DNA from: Bacteroidales bacterium
GTDB taxonomy: Bacteria; Bacteroidota; Bacteroidia; Bacteroidales; F082
Assembly: GCA_015491905.1 (NCBI GenBank)
Contig: WGGC01000031.1
Span: forward strand, 1 to 64,000
Direction of reading: 5' to 3'
DNA: 64,000 nucleotides
Part shown: one piece after another, positions 35,524-44,151 of the stretch
How the letters are laid out: each line of letters starts with the position of its first letter
How positions within the stretch are numbered: position 1 is the first letter of the stretch
Notes under the pieces: model-generated
What the model was told of the DNA's origin: nothing
Database searches by the model: none
The model's input: only the letters and a program-made list of their open reading frames with translations
Made by a program: the position numbers and the translations under genes

Positions 35524-36852
35524 TTAACGACGACCACCCATCATCCTCATCATATTTTTCCCTTTTCCAGAGGACATCATTTTCATCATTTTACTGGTTT
35601 CGCTAAACTGTTTTATAAGGCGGTTAACTTCCTGTATTGTTGTACCACTGCCATCAGCAATTCTTTTTCTCCGGGAACCATTAATAATTTTCGGATTACT
35701 TCTTTCTTCGGGTGTCATGGAGTGAATAATAGCTTCAATACCCTTAAAGGCATCATCATCAATATCCACATCTTTTACAGCCTTACTCATCCCCGGTATC
35801 ATACCCATTAAATCCTTTACATTACCCATTTTTTTGATTTGCTGAATTTGTTTCAGAAAATCATCAAAGCCGAATTGATTTTTAGCAAGTTTCTTTTGGA
35901 TTTTACGGGCTTCTTCTTCATCAAATTGTTCCTGTGCTTTTTCCACCAGGGTAACAATATCACCCATTCCAAGAATACGATCTGCCATTCGGGAAGGATG
36001 AAATAAATCAAGGGCATCCAGCTTTTCACCTATCCCGACAAATTTAATAGGCTTTTCAACTACCGACCGTATTGTTAATGCTGCACCACCACGGGTATCA
36101 CCATCAAGTTTTGTTAGTACTACGCCATCAAAACCTAACTGATCGTTAAATGCTTTTGCTGTATTTACAGCATCCTGCCCCGTCATTGCATCTACAACAA
36201 ATAATGTTTCCTGAGGATTTATTGCTTTTTTTACAGCGGCAATTTCTTTCATCATAACCTCATCAACAGCAAGGCGACCTGCTGTATCGACGATAACAAT
36301 CTGCTTACCTTTATCGCGGGCGTATTTAATAGCATTTTTAGCTATTTTAACAGGGTCGAGATTACCTTCTTCACTATAAACCTCTGCACCAATTTGTTCT
36401 CCAAGAACTTTTAACTGATCGATAGCAGCAGGCCTGTAAACATCACCGGCTACAAGTAATACTTGTTTTCCTTTTTTTGATTTAAGATAGTTAGCCAGTT
36501 TTGCCGAAAATGTTGTTTTTCCCGAACCTTGCAAACCTGCAATTAAAATTACAGCCGGACTTCCTTTTATATTAATATCCACCTGCTCACCGCCCATAAG
36601 TTTGGCAAGTTCATCATGAACAATCTTCACCATTAACTCACCCGGCTTTACTGCAGTAAGCACATGCTGACCCAATGCTTGTTCTTTTATTTCATTAGTA
36701 AACTGTTTAGCAATTTTATAACTAACATCAGCTTCAATAAGTGCTCTTCTAATCTCTTTTATAGATTCGGCAATATTAATTTCAGTAATCCGGCCTTGTC
36801 CTTTTAAAACTTTAAACGACCTGTCCAGCCTGTCACTTAGTCCTTCAAACAT
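35524..36852 (-). CDS. ffh: Signal recognition particle protein Ffh
   Basis: SRP GTPase of 442 residues. N domain, then the G domain with GLQGSGKTTFSAKLANYL (G1), DTAGRLAVDEVMM (G3), TKLDGDTRGGAALT (G4) and GIGEKLDALDLF, then the methionine-rich M domain ending MMKMMSSGKGKNMMRMMGGRR, which binds signal peptides and SRP RNA. It targets nascent membrane proteins cotranslationally. First gene of a probable ffh-folD-(33627) unit. Confidence 0.97.
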   Translation of the reverse strand: MFEGLSDRLDRSFKVLKGQGRITEINIAESIKEIRRALIEADVSYKIAKQFTNEIKEQALGQHVLTAVKPGELMVKIVHDELAKLMGGEQVDINIKGSPAVILIAGLQGSGKTTFSAKLANYLKSKKGKQVLLVAGDVYRPAAIDQLKVLGEQIGAEVYSEEGNLDPVKIAKNAIKYARDKGKQIVIVDTAGRLAVDEVMMKEIAAVKKAINPQETLFVVDAMTGQDAVNTAKAFNDQLGFDGVVLTKLDGDTRGGAALTIRSVVEKPIKFVGIGEKLDALDLFHPSRMADRILGMGDIVTLVEKAQEQFDEEEARKIQKKLAKNQFGFDDFLKQIQQIKKMGNVKDLMGMIPGMSKAVKDVDIDDDAFKGIEAIIHSMTPEERSNPKIINGSRRKRIADGSGTTIQEVNRLIKQFSETSKMMKMMSSGKGKNMMRMMGGRR

Positions 36853-36876
36853 AATCTGTTATTTTTTTTAACGGTG

Positions 36877-36884
36877 CAAAAATA
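36877..36884 (-). promoter_or_regulatory. -7 box (TAnnTTTG) for ffh
   Basis: The minus strand reads TATTTTTG, 24 bases upstream of the ffh start. Confidence 0.5.
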
Positions 36885-37040
36885 AGAAAAACTAAGATTC
36901 TATTTTCAAATACATTCATCTTGTTTTATTATTTAAACTTAAATATTTTTTTTATTTAATAATCCTGTATTTGTTCATTTATATTTAATATTAATATACA
37001 ACTTACACTAATCAAGTATATTATATATCAATTTATTCAT

Positions 37041-37048
37041 TATATTTG
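37041..37048 (+). promoter_or_regulatory. -7 box (TAnnTTTG) for the SIMPL gene
   Basis: TATATTTG ends 28 bases before the ATG at 37077. Confidence 0.45.
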
Positions 37049-37076
37049 TTCAATTCATTAAATTAACTTATTTTGT

Positions 37077-37784
37077 ATGAAAAATTTAACTGGGGTTCTT
37101 TTCATTATTTTATTTTCACTTGGCATTTCATTACAAGCTCAAAATAATAATTTTCTTAATCTGCCATATATAGAAGTAAGAGCCAGCGCCGACACGCTAG
37201 TTACTCCCGACAATATTTATATCTCAATAAATATTTTGGAATCCGACACAAAGGGAAAAGTTCCTGTAGAAGAACTGGCACATAAAATGGTGAAAAGGCT
37301 AAAAGCTTTAGGAATTAAAACAGAAAAACAATTGGTTTTAAATGACTTTTCCAGTAATTTCAAAAAATACTTTTGGAGGGGAAAAGAAATTCTAAAATCT
37401 AAATCGTACACTTTGATGGTACATTCAGCTGTAATGGCAGGAAAAGTTCTTATCGCCTTAAAAGAAACCGGTATTGGTCATGTAGGGATTCAGAAAGTTA
37501 TTTATTCCAAAGCAAAGCAGATGAATTTAATTTTAAACCGTTTAGCTGTTAAGAATGCACTTTTACAGGCAAAAGCAATGGTAAAACCTTTAGATCAACA
37601 GGTTGGAAATGCACTTTTTATTACTGAAGTTGGAAATTTTTCTCCCATGCCTGTGTTAAAAAACGCCCGTATCTTTTTAGCTGAGGCAGCTTCACCGTCG
37701 CCACAGCCGGTAAAAATCCAGTTTCAAAAAATTAAACTGGAAAGAAGCGTTAATGTACGTTTTGCTTTATTACCGGCAAAATAA
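37077..37784 (+). CDS. SIMPL (DUF541) domain exported protein
   Basis: 235 residues: signal peptide (NLTGVLFIILFSLGISLQAQ) followed by a SIMPL/DUF541 domain, recognisable from PYIEVRASADTLVTPDNIYISINI, a KRLKALGIKTEKQLVLNDFSS segment, and the C-terminal ALLQAKAMVKPLDQQVGNALFITEVG. SIMPL proteins are periplasmic or surface proteins of mostly unknown role; some affect oxidative stress or interact with signalling proteins. Stands alone, convergent with the flavin reductase gene. Confidence 0.82.
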   Translation: MKNLTGVLFIILFSLGISLQAQNNNFLNLPYIEVRASADTLVTPDNIYISINILESDTKGKVPVEELAHKMVKRLKALGIKTEKQLVLNDFSSNFKKYFWRGKEILKSKSYTLMVHSAVMAGKVLIALKETGIGHVGIQKVIYSKAKQMNLILNRLAVKNALLQAKAMVKPLDQQVGNALFITEVGNFSPMPVLKNARIFLAEAASPSPQPVKIQFQKIKLERSVNVRFALLPAK

Positions 37785-37809
37785 TTTACTTAGAAGATAT
37801 CTCCACAAG

Positions 37810-38679
37810 TTATCCAAAAGCAAATAAAAGTTCCAATGCTTCTTCAATATGCCCAATAGAAATTAATTCTTTGGCTTTTTGATGAACTACGAATCTATCA
37901 GCATATTTAATTCCCAACTCTTTATTATTTTGTAATGATCTTATGCGGTCAAAATCAGGAATTTTTTCAATATTCCCCAATATCCCCAAATCATTCCCCG
38001 ATAAAACTTTACTGAGCCTGACAGTATCCGGTAAAGCATCTACACCTATTCCATGTGTAAGCAAAGGTTTTGGCACATGAAAAAGGGCATCTCCGGAGGC
38101 ACGGACATAAACATCCTCTCCCATGCGCCCTACCAAATCCAGTTTCTCTGTCTGCAATTTATTATTTCCATCGAGGAATTTTTCATTTATATGAATTTTT
38201 AAAATTTCACAAATTACAAGATTTGCTGACCCGCCTTGTTTTCCGGTTTCGATAACGTCCCTCACCTTACATTCGAAATGCAGTGGAGACTCTTTCACAC
38301 GAAATGGTTTTACAGCAACGGAAGGGATAGCTGTAAATCCTGATTTTTTAAATTCATTTACCCATTTTTCATATTCTGTACTTGAAAGACTGGTTTGCTG
38401 AACCATATCATATGTAACAGCATGAATTACCACCTCCGGGACTTCTTTTATATTTTCATAGGTATGTTTAACAGTATTATCTCTTCCGCGCCGCGAAGGT
38501 GAAAAAATCAATGTGGTGGGATTAACGCCGAAAGCATTATAAAAACTAAAAGGTGAAAGGTTTGGGTTTCCTTCTTTATCTATTGTGCTCACCAGTGCAA
38601 TGGGACGTGGAGCAATGCCAGCAAGCAAAATGGATGAAACATCGCGGGAGGCCATTAAAAGTGGATCAAATTCTTTCAT
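37810..38679 (-). CDS. Flavin reductase-like (FMN-binding split barrel) protein
   Basis: 289 residues. The first 200 form a flavin-reductase-like split barrel: GIAPRPIALVSTIDKEGNPNLSPFSFYNAFGVNPTTLIFS, followed by RDNTVKHTYENI and HFECKVRDVI. It is longer than a minimal flavin reductase, with a helical C-terminus of about 60 residues. It starts 26 bases after fahA and ends the homogentisate gene run, so it may support aromatic breakdown, but the reductase's partner oxygenase is unknown. Function is inferred from fold and position. Confidence 0.8.
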   Translation of the reverse strand: MKEFDPLLMASRDVSSILLAGIAPRPIALVSTIDKEGNPNLSPFSFYNAFGVNPTTLIFSPSRRGRDNTVKHTYENIKEVPEVVIHAVTYDMVQQTSLSSTEYEKWVNEFKKSGFTAIPSVAVKPFRVKESPLHFECKVRDVIETGKQGGSANLVICEILKIHINEKFLDGNNKLQTEKLDLVGRMGEDVYVRASGDALFHVPKPLLTHGIGVDALPDTVRLSKVLSGNDLGILGNIEKIPDFDRIRSLQNNKELGIKYADRFVVHQKAKELISIGHIEEALELLFAFG

Positions 38680-38705
38680 TTATTAATGATTTTATATTTC
38701 ATGTA

Positions 38706-39992
38706 TTAATATTTTACAGCGGGTAATATTTTTGTTTTAACCTCTCCAAAACCTATACGTAATCCATATTTTTCAGCATGTGCGCGCATCACAATGGTGT
38801 CATTGTCTTCGATAAATGTCCGGGAGACACCGCCTTTTAATGAAACAGGTTTTTTTCCACCCCACGATAGTTCCAGCAAAGAGCCGAATGAAGACTCATC
38901 TTTTCCGGAAATAGTACCGGAAGCATACATATCACCGGGACGGATATTACAACCATTTACAGTGTGATGCGCCAGTTGCTGGTTCATACTCCAGTACAAA
39001 TATTTCGTATTAGACCTGCAAACAATATTTTCCAATCCGTTTTCCGGAATTATACTAACCTGAAGTTTAATATCGAAATTATTTTTTCCTGATAATCGCA
39101 AATAAGGTAAAACTTCAGGCTTTTGTTCAGGGCCAGCAATACGGAATGGTTCCAGTGCTTCCATTGTAACTATCCATGGAGAAATAACAGATCCAAAATT
39201 TTTACCCAGAAAAGGCCCCAAAGGCACATATTCCCATTTTTGTATGTCGCGTGCCGACAAGTCATTGAAGATAACCATGCCAAATATATACTTTGATGTT
39301 TCTTCAATGGGAATAGGCTGGCCCAAAGTATTTTCCTTACCGGTGATAAAAGCCATTTCCAATTCATAGTCCAGTTTTTGTGTAGCTTCAAAAACAGGAT
39401 TTTCCTGCTCCGGTAACTTTATCTGCCCTTTTGGGCGCACGATATTTGTTCCTGACACCACAATTGACGAACTTCTTCCATGGTAACCTACAGGCAAATG
39501 TTTCCAGTTGGGAAGCAATGCATTTTCCGGATCACGAAACATTTTACCGACATTGGCAGCATGTTCAATACTGGAATAAAAATCAGTATAATCACCTATA
39601 TCAACAGGTAATAAAACCTCAACCGAGCCGGCAGTATAAAAAGCTGTTTCCAGGAGATCTTTTTGATTTTGTAATTCTGTATTTCCTTCAGAGAAAAGCT
39701 CTATAAGCCGTTCTCTTACCGGGACAGTATATTTTTTTCCCAAAGCAATAAAATCATTCAATACCGGACTGTAAAAGGCAGTCAAATCGTCAATCCCTAA
39801 TTGATCGAAAAAACCAAAGTCTGCCAATTCCGACAAATCTATAATTGTATCTCCAACCCTTGTTGCCGGTCGTGGAGTTTTATTTTCAGGTGCAATAATA
39901 CCAAAAGGAATATTTTGTAAAGGAAAGTCACTATTTTCCGGCACTTCGATCCAGGATTTACCTTGATTTATATTTTTCAAATTATTTGCCAT
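38706..39992 (-). CDS. fahA: Fumarylacetoacetase
   Basis: 428 residues, matching eukaryotic-type fumarylacetoacetate hydrolase. N-terminal domain with WIEVPENSDFPLQNIPFG, then PVGYHGRSSSIVVSGTNIVRPKGQ, metal and substrate residues in YELEMAFITGKENTLGQPIP and IFNDLSARDIQKWEYVPLGPFLGKNFG, and MYASGTISGKDESSFGSLLELSWGG. Cleaves fumarylacetoacetate to fumarate and acetoacetate, the last step of tyrosine breakdown. It lies 138 bases downstream of hppD, so it may have its own promoter. Confidence 0.96.
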   Translation of the reverse strand: MANNLKNINQGKSWIEVPENSDFPLQNIPFGIIAPENKTPRPATRVGDTIIDLSELADFGFFDQLGIDDLTAFYSPVLNDFIALGKKYTVPVRERLIELFSEGNTELQNQKDLLETAFYTAGSVEVLLPVDIGDYTDFYSSIEHAANVGKMFRDPENALLPNWKHLPVGYHGRSSSIVVSGTNIVRPKGQIKLPEQENPVFEATQKLDYELEMAFITGKENTLGQPIPIEETSKYIFGMVIFNDLSARDIQKWEYVPLGPFLGKNFGSVISPWIVTMEALEPFRIAGPEQKPEVLPYLRLSGKNNFDIKLQVSIIPENGLENIVCRSNTKYLYWSMNQQLAHHTVNGCNIRPGDMYASGTISGKDESSFGSLLELSWGGKKPVSLKGGVSRTFIEDNDTIVMRAHAEKYGLRIGFGEVKTKILPAVKY

Positions 39993-40130
39993 CTGTTTAT
40001 AATCTTGTAATTAGCTGTAATTTAATATATTTTTTAATCAATGGTGTAAACAAATTATCTTATACTTTGTTTTTTACCAGCAAAAAGCTTTCATAAAGCT
40101 TGTAAAATTTGTGATCTGTATTATTTAGTT

Positions 40131-41225
40131 TTATAATGTTCCTCTATTTTCCTGTTCTCTTTCAATAGCCTCAAATAAAGCTTTAAAGTTACCTTTTCCA
40201 AAGGATTTAGCACCTTTACGCTGAATAATTTCGAAAAAAAACGTTGGCCTGTCCTGAACAGGTTTAGTAAACAATTGCAGAAGATAACCATCTTCATCCC
40301 TGTCGATTAAAACGTTATTTTTTTTCAGTAATGACATGTTTTCATCAATAGTACCAACTCTTTCTGTTACAGTGAGGTAATAGCTATCGGGTACCATTAA
40401 AAAATCCACTCCCCTTTCACGCTGTGCTTCAATGGTTTTAACAATATCATCAGTAGCCATAGCAACATGTTGCGGGCCCGGGCCGACATAAAAATCAAGG
40501 TATTCATCAATTTGTGATTTTTTCAATCCCTTTGCCGGTTCATTAATAGGAAATTTTATACGTAAATTTCTACTTGCTACCACCTTACTTTTTAATGCCG
40601 TAAAATCAGTAGAAATATCTTTATCATCGAAAGAAATCAGTTGCTCAAAGCCCATAACAGTACGGTAAAAATCCACAACCTTATCCATATTTCCTTCTTC
40701 CACATTCCCGACGATATGATCTACATAAAGCAGTCCGGTACTTTCAGGGTTATATTTGGGTTCCCATTTAATAAATCCGGGTAAAAAAGTTCCTTTATAA
40801 TTTGTACGTTCCACAAAGGTATGAATTGTTTCACCGTATGTTTTAATAGAGGCCACTTTAACAGTACCCATATCATCTTCCATAATTTCAATATCAGATA
40901 TAACTTCGGCACCGCGTTTTCGGAGTTCATTTAGGGTTTTTTCAATATCATCTACCCAAAGGGCTATCACTTTTACACCGTCGCCATGTTTTGCCTGATG
41001 TTTTGTTACAGGCGAATCCGGTGTTAACCCGGCGGTAAGTACAAAGGTAATTTTCCCCTGGCGAACAACATAAGATGAGCGGTCTTTTAATCCCGTTTCC
41101 AGTCCGGCATAAGCAACCGGCTGAAAGCCAAAAGCAGATTGATAATAGTGGGCAGCCTGTTTAGCGTTTCCCACATAAAATTCAACATAATCAGTACCAT
41201 TTATAGGCAAAAAATCATTTTTCAT
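40131..41225 (-). CDS. hppD: 4-hydroxyphenylpyruvate dioxygenase
   Basis: Non-haem Fe(II) dioxygenase that makes homogentisate from 4-hydroxyphenylpyruvate. Two vicinal-oxygen-chelate halves: GTDYVEFYVGNAKQAAHYYQSAFGF, then the iron ligands in LYVDHIVGNVEEGNM (His), PQHVAMATDDIVKTI (His) and RPTFFFEIIQRKGAKSFGKGNFKALFEAIE (Glu). The ORF track begins at 41312 and would overlap hmgA. The internal ATG at 41225 (MKNDFLPINGTDYVEF) gives 364 residues, the family norm, and clears the overlap by 40 bases. Confidence 0.95.
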   Translation of the reverse strand: MKNDFLPINGTDYVEFYVGNAKQAAHYYQSAFGFQPVAYAGLETGLKDRSSYVVRQGKITFVLTAGLTPDSPVTKHQAKHGDGVKVIALWVDDIEKTLNELRKRGAEVISDIEIMEDDMGTVKVASIKTYGETIHTFVERTNYKGTFLPGFIKWEPKYNPESTGLLYVDHIVGNVEEGNMDKVVDFYRTVMGFEQLISFDDKDISTDFTALKSKVVASRNLRIKFPINEPAKGLKKSQIDEYLDFYVGPGPQHVAMATDDIVKTIEAQRERGVDFLMVPDSYYLTVTERVGTIDENMSLLKKNNVLIDRDEDGYLLQLFTKPVQDRPTFFFEIIQRKGAKSFGKGNFKALFEAIEREQENRGTL

Positions 41226-41265
41226 TTTAGTTCTGTTTTTTTGTAATTGTCTTGATAATTGCATG

Positions 41266-42420
41266 TTACAGCCATGATTTATAGTAATCGGGAACTTCAA
41301 TTCCGGCGGCATATTTTGTTAATTTCAATGGTTGAAAAGTATCCACCATAACAGCATATTCGTTTGTTTCTTTTTTCCCAATACTTCTTTCTACGGCTCC
41401 CGGCTGAGGGCCATGAGGAATACCCATCGGATGCAGTGTTATCTGTCCCTTTTCAACATGGTTTCTGCTCATAAAGTCGCCATCGACATAATACAATACT
41501 TCATCAGAATCAATGTTACTGTGACTGTATGGTGCCGGAATTGCCTTAGGATGATAATCGTACAAACGTGGCACAAAAGCACACATTACAAAAGCATCGG
41601 TTTCGAAGGTTTGATGCACCGGCGGTGGTTGATGTATTCTCCCTGTTATAGGTTCGAAATCGTAAATGGAAAAAATATAAGGATACAGATAACCATCCCA
41701 ACCTACAGCATCAAAAGGATGATTTGCATAAGTATATGAAAAGTAACTATCTTTTCTTTTAATCATAATATGAAACTCACCGTTTTCATTAGTATGAGTT
41801 TCCAGTTGAGGTATTTTTATATCTCTTTCATAAAGCGGTGCACTTTCGAGTAGTTGTCCACTGATATTTACATATCTTTTTGGGAAACGCAGCGGACTAA
41901 AAGACTCCACAATAAACAGACGGTTATCGTTTGTATCAAAATGCAGTTGATAAACAGTTCCTTTAGGAATTACAAGATGATCGCCGGGTTTAAATTGTAA
42001 ATTACCATAAACAGATTTCATTACACCTGTTCCCCGGTGAATAAATATCATTTCGTCTGCCATTGCATTTTTAAAAAAATATTCCTCCATCGATTGCGTA
42101 GGAGCAGCCAGAATAATTTCAATGTTATCGTTAAAAAGCATTACTTTACGACTATTAATATAGTCTTTTTCCGGTTTTACCATAAAACCTTTAAAAGCTC
42201 TGTTTTGCATATTTTCTGCAACCCATGTTTTCTTATCAACTTTTGCTGCTGACTCAGCTTTTATCACTCTGGTAGGGGGAAATTCATGGTAAATTAAAGA
42301 ATAAATACTGGAAAAACCTTCTGAAGACACTAACTCTTCGGTATATAAATCTCCATTTGGCTTAGTAAACTGTGTATGACGCTTATGAGGAATGTTTCCT
42401 TGTTTATGATAATAAGGCAT
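41266..42420 (-). CDS. hmgA: Homogentisate 1,2-dioxygenase
   Basis: 384 residues. Cupin-fold dioxygenase that opens the homogentisate ring to maleylacetoacetate. The N-terminus MPYYHKQGNIPHKRHTQF, the metal and substrate region EMIFIHRGTGVMKSVYGNLQFKPGDHLVIPKG, FAVGWDGYLYP-type segment (DAVGWDGYLYPYIFSIYDFEPITGRIHQPPPVHQTF) and HPMGIPHGPQPGAVERSIG all fit. First gene of the run hmgA-hppD-fahA-flavin reductase. A -7 box lies 30 bases upstream. Confidence 0.95.
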   Translation of the reverse strand: MPYYHKQGNIPHKRHTQFTKPNGDLYTEELVSSEGFSSIYSLIYHEFPPTRVIKAESAAKVDKKTWVAENMQNRAFKGFMVKPEKDYINSRKVMLFNDNIEIILAAPTQSMEEYFFKNAMADEMIFIHRGTGVMKSVYGNLQFKPGDHLVIPKGTVYQLHFDTNDNRLFIVESFSPLRFPKRYVNISGQLLESAPLYERDIKIPQLETHTNENGEFHIMIKRKDSYFSYTYANHPFDAVGWDGYLYPYIFSIYDFEPITGRIHQPPPVHQTFETDAFVMCAFVPRLYDYHPKAIPAPYSHSNIDSDEVLYYVDGDFMSRNHVEKGQITLHPMGIPHGPQPGAVERSIGKKETNEYAVMVDTFQPLKLTKYAAGIEVPDYYKSWL

Positions 42421-42450
42421 TTTTATTTGGATTGTTTAAAAATAAGAAAA

Positions 42451-42458
42451 CAAAAGTA
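42451..42458 (-). promoter_or_regulatory. -7 box (TAnnTTTG) for the homogentisate gene run
   Basis: The minus strand reads TACTTTTG, 30 bases upstream of the hmgA ATG. Confidence 0.5.
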
Positions 42459-42518
42459 CAGAAAAAGAATGATTTTAAAGGTATAAATAAAAACTTTTTA
42501 ATGGGGAGGTTTCATAAT

Positions 42519-42663
42519 GCGGCAAGGATAGAAACGGCAGCCCGCCACAGCGAAAAACGATTGGCTGCCTGCCGGAGGGTGCGACAGGGGAGCGCCCCGC
42601 AGGCAGTAACTGCCAACGTTTTTTGCTGTGGTGGCTATAGTGGATAGCCTGGTTCAGCCGCCC
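42519..42663 (+). repeat. GC-rich structured intergenic element, copy A
   Basis: 145-bp island much richer in G+C than its surroundings, between hmgA and smpB. Left end GCGGCAAGGATAGAAACGGC, right end GTGGATAGCC...CAGCCGCCC. Inside, CCACAGCGAAAAACG pairs with CGTTTTTTGCTGTGG, and GGCTGCCTGC is mirrored by GCAGGCAG. Ends match copies at 53211 (inverted) and 62631. The small ORFs across it in the track are not genes. Confidence 0.75.
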
Positions 42664-42730
42664 AAAATATTAATTTCTTTATGGAAACATTATTATAAAA
42701 CCCGTAGGAAGAATCTGGATTTTCTTTTCT

Positions 42731-42738
42731 TATCTTTG
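42731..42738 (+). promoter_or_regulatory. -7 box (TAnnTTTG) for smpB
   Basis: TATCTTTG ends 18 bases before the ATG at 42757. It lies inside the extended ORF of the track, which supports the later start. Confidence 0.55.
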
Positions 42739-42756
42739 CAGTTCATTATTACAAAT

Positions 42757-43209
42757 ATGAATCAGAAAAATATCCGGATAAAAAATAAGCGTGCAAGTTT
42801 TGAATATTTTATTTTAGAACGATATGTAGCAGGTATTGTGCTGACGGGAACTGAAATTAAGTCGATTAGAAACGGAAAAGCGAATTTAGCTGACTCCTAT
42901 TGTTTATTTGAAAACGGGGAGCTTTTTGTGCGTGGGATGCATATTTCGGAATATAGTTTTGGTAGTTACAACAACCATATTGCCAAGCGCGACAGGAAGT
43001 TACTGTTAACAAAGAGGGAGTTGAAAAAGTTACAAACCAAGGTTAAAGAAAAGGGGTATACGCTTGTGCCTACAGTTTTATTTTTAAATGACAGGGGGCT
43101 GGCTAAACTGGAAATAGGTCTGGCACGCGGGAAACACTATTACGACAAGCGGCAGGATATAAAGAAACGTGACTCAGACAGGGAAATAAGCCGGCATTTA
43201 AAGAGATAG
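42757..43209 (+). CDS. smpB: SsrA-binding protein SmpB
   Basis: tmRNA-binding protein for ribosome rescue, 150 residues from the chosen start. Signatures: [112 protein letters not shown]. The ORF track starts 43 codons earlier inside the GC-rich repeat; the ATG at 42757 after a -7 box gives the normal SmpB N-terminus. tmRNA itself was not seen in the window. Confidence 0.96.
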   Translation: MNQKNIRIKNKRASFEYFILERYVAGIVLTGTEIKSIRNGKANLADSYCLFENGELFVRGMHISEYSFGSYNNHIAKRDRKLLLTKRELKKLQTKVKEKGYTLVPTVLFLNDRGLAKLEIGLARGKHYYDKRQDIKKRDSDREISRHLKR

Positions 43210-43233
43210 CACTACTGTTGCCGGCTATAAATA

Positions 43234-44142
43234 TTATTTTATTCCTCTTTCTTTTTTAATCAGGTCGTAGGCATCGTTGACATTCCGGAATTTTTCTTCT
43301 GCAGCTTTTTTCACTTCTTCGCCAAGGTGAGCCACCTTATCGGGATGATATTTTTTCGCCATCTCGCGATAAGCCATTTTCACTTCTTCATCGGATGCCG
43401 ACTTTTGAATTCCCAGGATAACATAAGCATTATCAGTATCCTTTACAAACATAGCTTTAATAGACTGGAAATCGGCATTTCCAAGGCCCATTGCAGCGGA
43501 AATACTATCGATAATATCTATTTCCGGTTGACTTACGGCGCCATCGGCCTGTGCAATTCCAAACAAATAATGCAACAACTGTAACCGCGAAGCATAATCC
43601 ATATATTGGCCAATTTGACGACTCACATCCACAACGCTATAATTTTGCTCCAGAATTTTCTTTAAAATCTGTATATCCCGTTGTGCAGCCTCTTTTCCAA
43701 AATTAGCAACAAAAAAATGTTTTACATAATCCAGTTCCGATTTGGTTACCTTACCATCGGCCTTCATAACTGCCGCTGTCAGCACCAGCAAGCTAACATT
43801 AAAGTCGCCCGACTGCGTTGGAATTCCCTGACGGTATGCCGTTTTTCCGCCTCCCTGAAACATCGAGCCGAGAACAAATCCCATAATTCCGCCTATAGGG
43901 CCTCCAAAAGCCCATCCCAGTCCACCGCCAACCCATTTGGCATAACTGTTTTTGCCATTTGAAGATGTTTGTTGACGGTAAGCATTTCCGGAAGCACTAT
44001 ACGGACCGGCATCCTCATTATAGGCATTACCGTTATTTGGTCTTGTTTTGTTTTGTGAGTTATTGGAATTTCCCGGTGTTTGCCATTTAAAAAAGTAATA
44101 AATTGCCATTCCGACCAGAAAAATCAAAAGAATATAAATCAT
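43234..44142 (-). CDS. Membrane-anchored TerB-DnaJ co-chaperone (DjlA-like)
   Basis: 302 residues: an N-terminal membrane helix (YILLIFLVGMAIYYFFKW), a low-complexity Asn/Gly-rich linker, a glycine-rich stretch WVGGGLGWAFGGPIGGIMGFVLGSMF, a TerB-like helical domain (LLVLTAAVMKADGKVTKSELDYVKHFF), and a C-terminal J domain with the HPD motif (MAYREMAKKYHPDKVAHLG). This is the DjlA arrangement, recruiting DnaK at the membrane. It starts 9 bases after the saccharopine dehydrogenase gene on the same strand. Confidence 0.88.
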   Translation of the reverse strand: MIYILLIFLVGMAIYYFFKWQTPGNSNNSQNKTRPNNGNAYNEDAGPYSASGNAYRQQTSSNGKNSYAKWVGGGLGWAFGGPIGGIMGFVLGSMFQGGGKTAYRQGIPTQSGDFNVSLLVLTAAVMKADGKVTKSELDYVKHFFVANFGKEAAQRDIQILKKILEQNYSVVDVSRQIGQYMDYASRLQLLHYLFGIAQADGAVSQPEIDIIDSISAAMGLGNADFQSIKAMFVKDTDNAYVILGIQKSASDEEVKMAYREMAKKYHPDKVAHLGEEVKKAAEEKFRNVNDAYDLIKKERGIK

Positions 44143-44151
44143 TTTATTATA

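Noticed and set aside
40084-40101. Hairpin AAGCTTT-ATG-AAAGCTT between hppD and fahA as a terminator
   Set aside because: Short 7-bp A/T-rich stem with a weak T run; could arise by chance, so not listed as a feature.
41226-41312. Upstream start for hppD
   Set aside because: Would overlap hmgA by 47 bases and add residues not found in HPPD proteins; the ATG at 41225 gives the normal N-terminus.
42372-42647. ORF across the region between hmgA and smpB
   Set aside because: It runs through the promoter region and the GC-rich repeat; no protein family resemblance, and the repeat explains its composition.
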